From an uncultured Clostridia bacterium (GTDB taxonomy: Bacteria > Bacillota_A > Clostridia > Christensenellales > CAG-138), in contig CAMORL010000042.1 in NCBI GenBank assembly GCA_946623765.1, positions 1 to 11,361 of the forward strand: 11,361 bases of DNA, written 5' to 3'. Positions 1 to 8,100 of this stretch are shown here, piece after piece (within the stretch, counting starts at the first letter, position 1; every line of letters begins with the position of its first letter). The notes beneath the pieces were generated by a model that worked only from the letters and a program-made list of their open reading frames with translations, was not told where the DNA came from and did no database searches. The translations under genes were made by a program, and so were the position numbers.

Positions 1-64
1 GCCGCCTCCTGCCCGACGGCAATCTTTTTTTCGCTCGTAAGGACGCGCCCTTACCCCCGGGAAA
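1..64. other. Left-edge flank downstream of the operon
   Basis: This is non-coding sequence after the last stop codon (65-67). A perfect 6-bp inverted repeat, GTAAGG at 37-42 and CCTTAC at 49-54, could form a small hairpin. On the minus strand it is followed by an A-run, not a U-run, so it is not a standard intrinsic terminator of this operon. On the plus strand, GCCG (1-4) and CGGC (17-20) are followed by AATC and seven T's (25-31). That could be the right half of a terminator for a plus-strand gene lying to the left. Alternatively, the minus-strand AGGAGG at 5-10 could be a ribosome binding site for a seventh operon gene starting just outside the window. The two readings conflict and the edge prevents a decision. 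Confidence 0.35.
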
Positions 65-1657
65 TCAGAGATTGAAATCCGCCGTGTTGTCGCGCTGATA
101 GGAACACCAGTTGCCGTTTTCGATCAGTTCTTCGCGCGCGATCAATCGAAGCAGCGCATCGGATTCGCCGAAGCGGTCGATGCGATCGAGGACCGCGGCA
201 TAGAAGCCCGCCATCTTGACATGGTCGGATGTTGTGCGCGAAAGCGACAGGCGTCCGTAATAGTTTGAGATAAACAGCGCTGCCGCCGAGATGCTGCCGA
301 GCAGCAGTTTGGAAAGGGTACGGTAGAATTCGGCGTTTGCGATCTGCCGGGAAAACGGCAGCAAGCCGCCCCAAACGAGTTCGAAGGTCAAAACCGCAAG
401 ATACAGCAGAATACTGACCCATAGGGCTGCGCGGACGATGCGTTCGCTCCCCTTGTGCGCGCGCTCCGACCGACCGACGGACCGTTCGTGATACCTGCGC
501 TGCGCGTCGACCCATGCATCACGGATGCGGTTTGACCGATCCGGCGGAATGCCGACGGACAGGGCCTTCAGCGCGGCAAAGGTCCATCCGGTTTCCGTCT
601 TGCCGGTCCACGGCAAAACATCGGCGGCGGAAATGCCGCTTCCGGCATAGCGTAAAAACGCCTGCACGCGCAGTCCCTCCGCCAGCATCCGATATTCGAG
701 ATAGCGCCGGTGCGAAGCAAAGCGGTTTCCGTACCGCTGTACAAGCCATGCAAGCAGCAGCATTCCGCCGCAAACGAGAATCATTCCGTGCAGTTCGGCT
801 TCGTCATACAGTAAAAATGCAATTGTGATGATTGTGCTGATGATCGCAAGCGCGGCAAGAATGCGGCGGTACTGTTTGGCAAAACGAACGCTCAAAGAAT
901 CCGCCTTTGCATACAGGATTTCCATACGGTCGAGCTGCCTGTCCGGTTCCCGATCCGACGGCAAAAGCGCAGATTCGGATGCGGGCGCTTTCTTCGCAAG
1001 CCGGTTGAACTCGTCGGTCCGGGACAGCGTTTCGTCAAAAGCGGCACGGTCCCCGAGAAAACGCACCGTTCCGGCGACACTCGTTTCGTCACCTTTCCGC
1101 GGTGAAAGGATATGCAGCACGGGACAGCAGCCCCCGAGCGGAATCGAATCTGCCGGTGAAAAATCGCCGTCCAGCGCGCAATGCACGATCGCCGCCGTGC
1201 CGCAGTCGGAAGCGGGCGATTCCGCTCCGTCCCAAAGCGCGAGCAGCACATGCGCGTGCGACGCAGCATAGACGCCCGCCTGCCGATACGCAAAGTCCCG
1301 ATCCTTCGACGCCGGCGCGCGCTCCGTATCCGGCGCAACAAAACAATCTTCCGCCGCGTCGCAAAGGGAACGGAATGCGGGAAGCGCTTCCGGTGAAAAG
1401 TCCTTTTCATACTCTGTCCGATCCATCGGCAAAACAGCGATCAGCGGCACGGAAAGCTCCTGCGCGACCTCGGCGCAGAGCCGATCCGCGCCGTCCGCAA
1501 GGCAGTTTTGCATCACGATTTCGGAATGCGGGCACCGGCTTTGCAGCGCTGTGAGTTCCTGTTTGACTGCGTTGTATAAAACGTCGCGGTCCTCCGGTCG
1601 GATGTCGCGATGTCCCGTTACGCCGACGACAATCGGGATCGTATCGTGCAATGTCAT
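65..1657 (-). CDS. SLOG domain protein with two SLATT-like 2TM units (predicted nucleotide-gated membrane effector)
   Basis: 530 aa. The N-terminal Rossmann-like SLOG domain (about 7-190) shows the family landmarks: VGVTGHRDI (11-19), LADGADRLCAEVA (53-65), PLIAVLPMDR (71-80), an AHVLLALWDG strand and turn (135-144) followed by GTAAIV (153-158), and VLHILSPR (180-187). The rest is membrane protein: helices near 265-284, 291-307, 409-430 and 450-467. Each pair is followed by conserved-looking soluble helices (HRRYLEYRMLAEGLR at 316-330; REELIENGNW at 508-517), as in SLATT domains. SLOG domains bind or process nucleotide ligands; in ThsA of Thoeris a SLOG binds a TIR-made cyclic ADP-ribose isomer. 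SLATT proteins are predicted pore-forming effectors of nucleotide-driven conflict systems (Burroughs and Aravind work, from memory). I infer a ligand-triggered membrane effector. The ATG at 1657 is chosen because AAAGGAGA lies 5 nt upstream; a TTG at 1678 is open but less likely. It is the last operon gene in view, 13 bp after the HD gene. Confidence 0.8.
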   Translation of the reverse strand: MTLHDTIPIVVGVTGHRDIRPEDRDVLYNAVKQELTALQSRCPHSEIVMQNCLADGADRLCAEVAQELSVPLIAVLPMDRTEYEKDFSPEALPAFRSLCDAAEDCFVAPDTERAPASKDRDFAYRQAGVYAASHAHVLLALWDGAESPASDCGTAAIVHCALDGDFSPADSIPLGGCCPVLHILSPRKGDETSVAGTVRFLGDRAAFDETLSRTDEFNRLAKKAPASESALLPSDREPDRQLDRMEILYAKADSLSVRFAKQYRRILAALAIISTIITIAFLLYDEAELHGMILVCGGMLLLAWLVQRYGNRFASHRRYLEYRMLAEGLRVQAFLRYAGSGISAADVLPWTGKTETGWTFAALKALSVGIPPDRSNRIRDAWVDAQRRYHERSVGRSERAHKGSERIVRAALWVSILLYLAVLTFELVWGGLLPFSRQIANAEFYRTLSKLLLGSISAAALFISNYYGRLSLSRTTSDHVKMAGFYAAVLDRIDRFGESDALLRLIAREELIENGNWCSYQRDNTADFNL

Positions 1658-1662
1658 TTCGT

Positions 1663-1667
1663 CTCCT
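1663..1667 (-). promoter_or_regulatory. Ribosome binding site of the SLOG gene
   Basis: Minus-strand AGGAG within AAAGGAGA, five bases before the ATG at 1657-1655. It lies in the 13-bp gap after the TGA of the HD gene (1671-1673). It decides the start in favour of 1657 over the in-frame TTG at 1678, which overlaps the preceding gene. Confidence 0.8.
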
Positions 1668-1670
1668 TTG

Positions 1671-3701
1671 TCAATCAAGCTGATAGATGCGCAGTCCGTC
1701 GAACTTGCGGATCAGCTTCAGCATGGAATTGAACGGCTTCCAGTCCTTGCCCTGATCCTTCTCGGACAGGTTGAGGTAGTGCCGCGCGATCTCCATCTCG
1801 CCGAAATCGCCGCTCATACACAGCTTGTGCTGCCGCATCTGTTCGCGGAGCGCAAAGCGGTTCGTTTCGCCGTCGGTTGTCACGGTTTCATAGAGGCTTC
1901 CCGCCGTCCAGCCCATCGCGCGGTGCGCGCGTACCCAGCGGGCATGCTCCATCGGCGCGAACACGGCGGTCTGCTCCGCCGTAAACGCGCGCAGCATTTC
2001 AAAGTCTACGGGGCGATCCGTATAGAAGCAGCCGATCGCATTCAGGTATTTCGAGAAGCTCTTGACCTGATTGATGTTGCTGAGCTGATATTCGAGCGAC
2101 ATGGTATCGAAGTCGCGTTCAAGCTGCTCCGCGGAGACTTCCTGTTCCCGACCATCGTATCGATAGCGTCCGTTGATCGCCACGGCAAAGTCATACATGT
2201 GCAGAAAACTGCTGCCGGACAGATAGGTGTGCTTGCTCTTGCGGTCCGCCGTGCGCAAAAACGTCGTGATAAACAGCGGATAATCGGAAAGATCGACGAT
2301 CTTTTCAATATCCGTGCGGAAGCGCTGCTCGGATTCCGCCATGTCGCTGTACGCTTTGAGACGCGGCGGCGCATCCTGCCTGCCGCCCTGCTCCCACGCG
2401 CGGTAGCGCGCCTCATATTCGCCGATCTTTTCGGATTCCTCGGCGTCGAAGCAATAGAGCGCGTGGATCATGCCTCTGCCGAAATCGAACTCGGCATCCA
2501 TCGGATGCAGCTCGGTCCGCGAATTCCTGCCGTAAGCGGTGCGGTCCCAGCATTGGAGCTCGTCGCACAGCATCAAAAGATACGCCAAAGGATGCAGCTC
2601 GGCCTTCAGCGGCGGTTTGCGCTTGTCTTTATCCTTATAGAACGCGATTGCGAACTTAAAGAGACTGTTGTGCAGCATGATCGCCGTCAGCGCATCGACG
2701 TGCGCTTCGGTCAACGCCTCTTCACCGAGCACTTCGCAAAGCTCCTGAAAAAGCCGCGTCGCGGAAAAGTACGCGTGATCCATAAAGTACCCGAAACGGT
2801 TCGGGTCGGTCGGCTTTCGGCGGATCGTATCGCAAAGATCTTCCTCCGAAACGTTGTACGCCGCGCCGAGGCGCTTTGCGATCCCGTACGCGAGCAGCGC
2901 TTCGACGGAATCGAACGGACGGGAGAACAGCTTTGCAAAGCGCGCCTTTGCCGCGTCGCTCATGCCGGACAGGCAATCGAGGTCGCGATAGGCAAGGAAC
3001 AAGCTGCCCTTGCCGCGTTTTCTGCGATCCACCTCGAAATAGGCAAGCACCTGCTCAAACGGGATTTCAAACGGATAGCCGATGTCATGGAACAGGGACG
3101 TCAGGCCCCAGTATTCCAGAAAGAATGCAGCGGCGCGATGCTCGTCCCGCTTCGGATCAAAGCGGTAGAACGTCTCAAATGTCTTTCGGAAGCTTTCGTT
3201 CGTTTCATAGATCGCAAGCCCGAGCGCGAACACATAGACCGAGTGCGAATAGTGATCGCGATGCTTCATCAAAAGGGAGCTTGCGTTGGATTCAAACTCC
3301 GACAAAAGCTCGATCATCTTGCTCGACCGCCCGTATGTGCCGAGGAACATCTTCAAAAAGCTGTAATAGACGGTATACGCATCCTCGGCAACGCCGGAGT
3401 CGATGAAAGCTTCCAGCTCGCGTTCTAAGCAGAGCCGGTCGATGTCCATCTGCATATTGTACGGGATCTGATTCGGATGAAAGCTTGTGCCGAGATACTG
3501 CCCGGTTTCTTCCTCTCTCTTTGTCAATTCGGGTGAGAAGCGCAGCCCTTCGCAGCGCTCATGCAAAAAGCGCAGCGCGGCGGATTTCAGATCGCTGCCC
3601 ATTCGTCCGGAACCGTAAAGCGCGGGTTCATACGGACCGACGTCCGCGTTATAGCGTTCTTTGTTGACCTTCCGCATCTGCTCCAAAGCCGTGTATGCCA
3701 T
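1671..3701 (-). CDS. HD-phosphohydrolase-like protein with C-terminal RyR-like domain
   Basis: 676 aa, soluble, no signal peptide. The middle carries an HD-type metal-site series: H150/H153 (DHYSHSVYVF), the H205-D206 doublet in SLFHDIGYPFE, then H309, H344 (IMLHNSLFKF) and D380 (LLMLCDELQCWDR). The order H...HD...H...H...D is what HD-superfamily phosphohydrolases show. The C-terminal end (about 584-667) resembles a prokaryotic RyR domain: EHARW (585-589), GW (597-598), a lone His (H625), then LNLSEKDQGKDW (643-654), matching the family's helix with Glu-Lys and Asp. HD enzymes hydrolyse phosphoesters, including signalling nucleotides; RyR domains in bacteria are thought to bind nucleotide-type ligands. 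I infer a sensor and/or degrader of the operon's messenger. The start at 3701 is chosen for its GGGAGG seven bases upstream; the reading frame continues to 3767 without such a site. The family match is by eye; the HD call is firmer than the RyR call. Confidence 0.75.
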   Translation of the reverse strand: MAYTALEQMRKVNKERYNADVGPYEPALYGSGRMGSDLKSAALRFLHERCEGLRFSPELTKREEETGQYLGTSFHPNQIPYNMQMDIDRLCLERELEAFIDSGVAEDAYTVYYSFLKMFLGTYGRSSKMIELLSEFESNASSLLMKHRDHYSHSVYVFALGLAIYETNESFRKTFETFYRFDPKRDEHRAAAFFLEYWGLTSLFHDIGYPFEIPFEQVLAYFEVDRRKRGKGSLFLAYRDLDCLSGMSDAAKARFAKLFSRPFDSVEALLAYGIAKRLGAAYNVSEEDLCDTIRRKPTDPNRFGYFMDHAYFSATRLFQELCEVLGEEALTEAHVDALTAIMLHNSLFKFAIAFYKDKDKRKPPLKAELHPLAYLLMLCDELQCWDRTAYGRNSRTELHPMDAEFDFGRGMIHALYCFDAEESEKIGEYEARYRAWEQGGRQDAPPRLKAYSDMAESEQRFRTDIEKIVDLSDYPLFITTFLRTADRKSKHTYLSGSSFLHMYDFAVAINGRYRYDGREQEVSAEQLERDFDTMSLEYQLSNINQVKSFSKYLNAIGCFYTDRPVDFEMLRAFTAEQTAVFAPMEHARWVRAHRAMGWTAGSLYETVTTDGETNRFALREQMRQHKLCMSGDFGEMEIARHYLNLSEKDQGKDWKPFNSMLKLIRKFDGLRIYQLD

Positions 3702-3708
3702 CGTGTTT

Positions 3709-3714
3709 CCTCCC
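3709..3714 (-). promoter_or_regulatory. Ribosome binding site of the HD-RyR gene
   Basis: Minus-strand GGGAGG, seven bases before the ATG at 3701-3699, in the 28-bp gap after the preceding stop (3730-3732). It supports translation from 3701, not from the in-frame upstream codon at 3767, which lies inside the HEAT-like gene. Confidence 0.75.
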
Positions 3715-3729
3715 TTTCTGTGTATTGGT

Positions 3730-5136
3730 TTAACGAATCTGCTGTCCATACGGCGGGCAATAACCACCGCCGTCCGTTTGCGAATAATAAACCCAGTATA
3801 GGTGTCCTTCGTAACCGACCTTCAAGGTGCTCCATTCTGCGTCGTCGATCGTTTCGCCTTCTTCATACTCCGGCGAAAAGCCGAAATGCGCCTGCAGCGG
3901 TTCGGGCAGCGCACGGAACACATCGACAAGCTTGCTCCCGATATGACCGTTTTCGGTGCGGATTTCATCCAGCACCGGTAAAACAAGCGCGTCGATCGCC
4001 GGATTATCACCGTTCTTTTGCAGCCGCTTCACCGCAAGTTCCAACGCAAACACACGGTATGTCCAGTCCGGATGCTGTTTGACAATTTCGATCAGTTTTT
4101 CCGTCGGAAATGCCGAAAGGCGACGCTCCCATTCATCCCGCGAACGACCGCGCCCCATTTTCAAAAGGTCGTTCATCAGCTCGTCGTTGATCGCGCTTTG
4201 CGGCAATCGCCGCACGATCTCCAGTTTGTCCGCGCTTCGATGCTCGTCAAGCATCCCGTACAGACTTTTCAGATGCGCCGCATCCAGCAAGCCGAGCGCA
4301 AGGTTCCGACAGATCGTACTTTGCGCCGCAAGGTGCCGCACCAATACATCCTGCTGCGTGTCCGTCAGCGGCGGTACACTTTGCGTCTTGCGGTCGTAGA
4401 GCCAGCACAGCGTGCTTGCGGCTTCCCTGGAAAGATCAGCGTCACGGCTTTGCGCCAGAATCGCAATCAAGTGAGCGGGGTCGCCTAAAACCCGCGTGAC
4501 CGCGTATTCCGAGCCCTTCAGCTCGCCGGATAAGCTCATCTCAAGCACGGCATTTTGAAACGCATCGCCGCAGGGTTGATCCTCCTGCTGCGCCCGCTTC
4601 AGCACCGCCTGCGTGACGGTATAATCGACGTTCGCGGTCAGCAGGCTCAAAAGCGCGTCTTCGCTGTTGATTCGGACGACGACATCCCAGGCGGATTCGG
4701 TCACTTCCCGATCAAGCAGAAGTCTCAAAAGCGTCGCTTCATCCGTCGCTGCGGCAATTGCCTTTTCTTCCTGCTCCCTGAGCAGCGCAACGGCTTTTGT
4801 TTCGACCGGGTAGAGACTTGCCGTCTCCCGGCTCCAATGCTTTGCCGCTGCCTTGACCGCAAGCAGATAGTCCCGTTCCTTCGGGAGCCGTTCGAACGCA
4901 GCCATGCGAACCTCTGTCCGGGCGTCCGATGCGGCGATATGCAAAAGCGCTTCGGGATCCTCGATCCTTTCGATTACGGACTGCGCGAGCGGCAGCAATT
5001 CCCGATACCGGCAAGCGATCGCGCATGCAGCTTTTTCCGTGTCGGTTTTCAGCAATTTACTGTACAGCCGCTTTCCCCAAAGCGGCACGCGTTCGCTTTG
5101 GCAGAACCGGGCGATCCTTTCAAGCTGTTTTGTCAT
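3730..5136 (-). CDS. HEAT-like helical repeat protein of unknown function
   Basis: 468 aa, no membrane helix, no signal peptide. The sequence is almost wholly amphipathic helices with loosely repeated 30-40-residue units of the type DPEALLHIA...VRMAAFERL (60-84), DEATLLRLLLDREVTESAW (132-150) and SEDALLSLLTANVDYTVTQAVLKR (158-181). These suggest a HEAT/ARM-like solenoid, normally a protein- or peptide-binding scaffold. No catalytic motif is visible. The C-terminal tail (about 430-468) is different: aromatic and Gly-rich, ending GGGYCPPYGQQIR, and might be a small separate domain or a partner-binding tail. The frame is open upstream to 5373, but that part is an arginine/serine-rich out-of-frame shadow of the LRR gene. 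AAGGAGG five bases before the ATG at 5136 fixes the start. Its place between the receptors and the HD/SLOG genes suggests an adaptor role (inference only). Confidence 0.72.
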   Translation of the reverse strand: MTKQLERIARFCQSERVPLWGKRLYSKLLKTDTEKAACAIACRYRELLPLAQSVIERIEDPEALLHIAASDARTEVRMAAFERLPKERDYLLAVKAAAKHWSRETASLYPVETKAVALLREQEEKAIAAATDEATLLRLLLDREVTESAWDVVVRINSEDALLSLLTANVDYTVTQAVLKRAQQEDQPCGDAFQNAVLEMSLSGELKGSEYAVTRVLGDPAHLIAILAQSRDADLSREAASTLCWLYDRKTQSVPPLTDTQQDVLVRHLAAQSTICRNLALGLLDAAHLKSLYGMLDEHRSADKLEIVRRLPQSAINDELMNDLLKMGRGRSRDEWERRLSAFPTEKLIEIVKQHPDWTYRVFALELAVKRLQKNGDNPAIDALVLPVLDEIRTENGHIGSKLVDVFRALPEPLQAHFGFSPEYEEGETIDDAEWSTLKVGYEGHLYWVYYSQTDGGGYCPPYGQQIR

Positions 5137-5141
5137 CCCCG

Positions 5142-5148
5142 CCTCCTT
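5142..5148 (-). promoter_or_regulatory. Ribosome binding site overlapping the LRR gene stop codon
   Basis: Minus-strand AAGGAGG five bases before the ATG at 5136. Its first two bases are the last two bases of the TAA stop of the 1282-aa gene (5147-5149), so ribosomes ending there are placed for re-initiation. It fixes the start of the HEAT-like gene and argues for translational coupling. Confidence 0.8.
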
Positions 5149-8100
5149 ATTCGATTTCCAGTTCAAATCCGAATCCGTCGCCCAGCGATCGGATCGCGGA
5201 CTGCATATTGTTCGACACGCAAGCCGCACGAAGATGCGAAAGCTGCAACAGCGGCGAAATATCGCTGAGTTCCGGCGTCCACGACACCTTGATGTATTCG
5301 AGTTCCGGGTGCTGCTCGATGAATGCCTTGAACGTTTCGTTGGTAAAGCGGCAGTTGCCCGCATGGAGTTCATGGATCTTCACATGCTTCACGGCGTCCA
5401 TCCATAGTCTGCAGTCCGTGTTGAACACATTGAGACTTTGATACTCCGGCACGGCGGACAGCACCGCATACTGCTCGTCCGGGATCTTCCCCTGCAGATT
5501 ATCCACGCCGAGGACGAAATACGGCACATTGCCGTCCTCGTCCGGCGTCATACAGAACGTATAGTCGATTTTGGCGATCGCGCTGATGTCCGTGAGGTCG
5601 TTGCCACCGATATTGAGATCGGTCAGATGCGGAAGCTTCTCAACGCCCTCGATCGAAGTGACCGTTTCCGTGTTCTCCACGCTGATGATCTCGAGCGACT
5701 CCAGATCGAACAGCGGGGACAAATCGGAAAGCCTGCCCCATTTGGTTTGGAACCGGCGCAGCTTTGCAGCCGCTCCGATGCCCTCCGTCGATTCGATCGG
5801 CTGTCCGTACAGATACAGCGTTTCGAGGTTCGGAAGACGATTCAAAAATCCGAGGTCGTCAATCGATCCTTCTCCGATCGGGAAGCGCTCGCCGGCTGCG
5901 TTGTCGTGCAGATACAGATCCGGTCTGTTGCCGCCGTTCCAGTCCTCCTCGAGCCACAGATCGCCCCACGGGTCCTTTGTTGCGTAATTCCCGAAGAAAC
6001 CGATCTCGCGGACGCGGGACAGCACGGCTTCCGGCAGGGCAAAGAATTCGTCCGCCGTCATCAACGGGAGGTCGAAGAAGAGACCGCAATCCTCCGGAAG
6101 CGCACCGATCGGGGAGAGATCATCGAGCTTCAATCCGTTCAGATCCGCCCAATGCAGATTCTGCAAATTCTGAATGCCCTGCACGCTCGTTACGCCGGTG
6201 TACTGTAGCCGCAGCTCCTCCAGCCCTTGCAGCGTAAACGCCGGGGAAGCATCCGTCAGGGTCGGCGTGAACGTAAGTTCGAGATTCTTCAACTTCTGCA
6301 GATTCTGAATCCCCTCGATCGACGTCAGCGACTGATCGATCAGGTTCAGATATTCGAGTCCGGTCAGCTTGGACAGCTTGGAAAAATCGGTCATTGTACC
6401 GGGGTGCTCGATTGCGATATCATGGCTGGGGTCACCGTCGTTCGACCGCAGTACAAAGGTCGGCTTGCCGTCGTCCCAATCCTGATCGAGCCAATATTCC
6501 TCCCAGGAGAAGATCGTGTCGCCGACTGCATGCAGATCCTTCACGCGGCTCAATACCGCGCTTGGCAGCGTGTCGAGTTCGTCGAACGACAAGAGCTTCA
6601 CGTCAAACTCGGCGGGTTGCCACCATTCGTCCGGATAAACGATTTCGAATGTGCGGAAGTTGCCGCTTTCCACAAGAAGCTGCGCCTGCTCGCCGAGGTG
6701 CGCGGGAACCATGAGCCGGCTGCCGTTTTTCAGCGCATACAGCGGCGAGAGGTCGGAAACGTCCATCGTCTGGAACAGCTCGATGGAGACGCTTCGATTC
6801 GGATCCATGCCGTCGAAGCAATGCAGGTCGAACAGATCGACCGGCTCAAGAAGCTTGACGGAATTTGTGTCGATCGCCGCAAAGTTCGGCAGCGTAAACG
6901 TGTTTTCACAGCAGATTTCGGCAAGTTTCATCCCGTTCAGCGCCGACCAGTCGGTCAGGCGCGGACAGCCCTTGACGTTCAGCCACAGCATTCCGTCTTC
7001 TGCATGTGTCAGGTTTTCGACGCCGTTCAGCGAGGTCAGCGTCTGTGAATCGTCGATAAACAGTCCGGTGATCTCAAGCGCAGGCATGCCCTCCAAAGAT
7101 ACGACCCCGTGCAGCGTCATATTCTGCGTGACATGCGGGAACAGCGACCAGTCGAGCGGTTCCCGGCTCCAATCGCTGTAGCCGCTGCGGCACCAAAGCT
7201 CAAATTCGTGGATTGTCGCATTCTTGATATAGGGCAAGGCGCTGCCGGTGCGGTCTGTGACGTTCAGATAGTTATAGTTTTTGATCGCTTCCAGTCCCGA
7301 CCAGTCATCCACCTCGGAAATGCCGAACGAGAAGCCGTCCTTGTTCACGATGTCGGAAAGGAAATTGACATCGTGCAGATCGGAGCCGTAGATGGCAAGA
7401 TCGCCAAGGTGCGGCAGCTTTACGATTGGAGAGATGTCCGCAAGATCAAAGACGCTGTTCATATGGAGCATCTGAATTCCCGTGCAGCTTTCGAGCGCGG
7501 AGATGTCGGTAAGATGCTCAAGCTCTTCGATATGCACGCGCTTTAGACTTGTATGGTTTTCCAGACCGCGCAGGTTCCGAACACCGTGCGTACCCCAAAG
7601 AGTCAGTTCTTCGAGATTCTTTGCGTTTTCGAGCCAAGAAAGGTCGGACAGCGCATCGTTGTGCAGATCGACGAATTTCAGACTTGTATTGTCCGAAAGC
7701 GCGGACATGTCAGATAGGTCTTCGCTTTGATAATCCACAAACAGGCGCGTCAGCTGCTGATGATCCTGTAATCCGTTGACGCTCACAAGCTCCGGCAGGT
7801 TCCAAAGCTCCAGTTCGCGGAGCTTCTTGGACGCGGAAAGACAGTCGAGATCGGTCAAAGGCAGACTGTCGAGCCGAACGAGCGAAAGCTCGGAACAGTT
7901 TTGCAGACCGGACAGGTCGATCATCCGTGCCGTGCTGTCGGTGTCAAGGTAAAGCTCGGTCAAGTTCGGCGGTCCGAAGGACGTCAGATCGGAGGGGATC
8001 GGATCGAACAGCGTCAGATTCGCATAGCGAAGCCGTTCGCAATCGGACAGCGGCGAAAAGTCCGAAAGCGTATTACCGGAATAGCCAAAGTTGCGGATGC

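Noticed and set aside
37..54. Hairpin after the last gene as an intrinsic terminator
   Set aside because: The stem is real (6 bp perfect), but on the transcribed minus strand it is followed by A's, not U's.
1551..3428. A 625-codon open frame on the plus strand antisense to the HD-RyR gene
   Set aside because: It is a mirror of a GC-rich gene. It lacks a good ribosome site, runs across the SLOG gene start and the HD gene, and its protein is rich in Arg/His/Val with no recognisable domain, while the minus-strand frame has clear motifs.
3702..3767. N-terminal extension of the HD-RyR gene by 22 codons
   Set aside because: It overlaps the preceding gene's coding end, has no ribosome site at 3767, and a good GGGAGG supports 3701.
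5137..5373. N-terminal extension of the HEAT-like gene by 79 codons
   Set aside because: The extension is an Arg/Ser-rich out-of-frame reading of the LRR gene end. The strong AAGGAGG at 5142-5148 marks the start at 5136.
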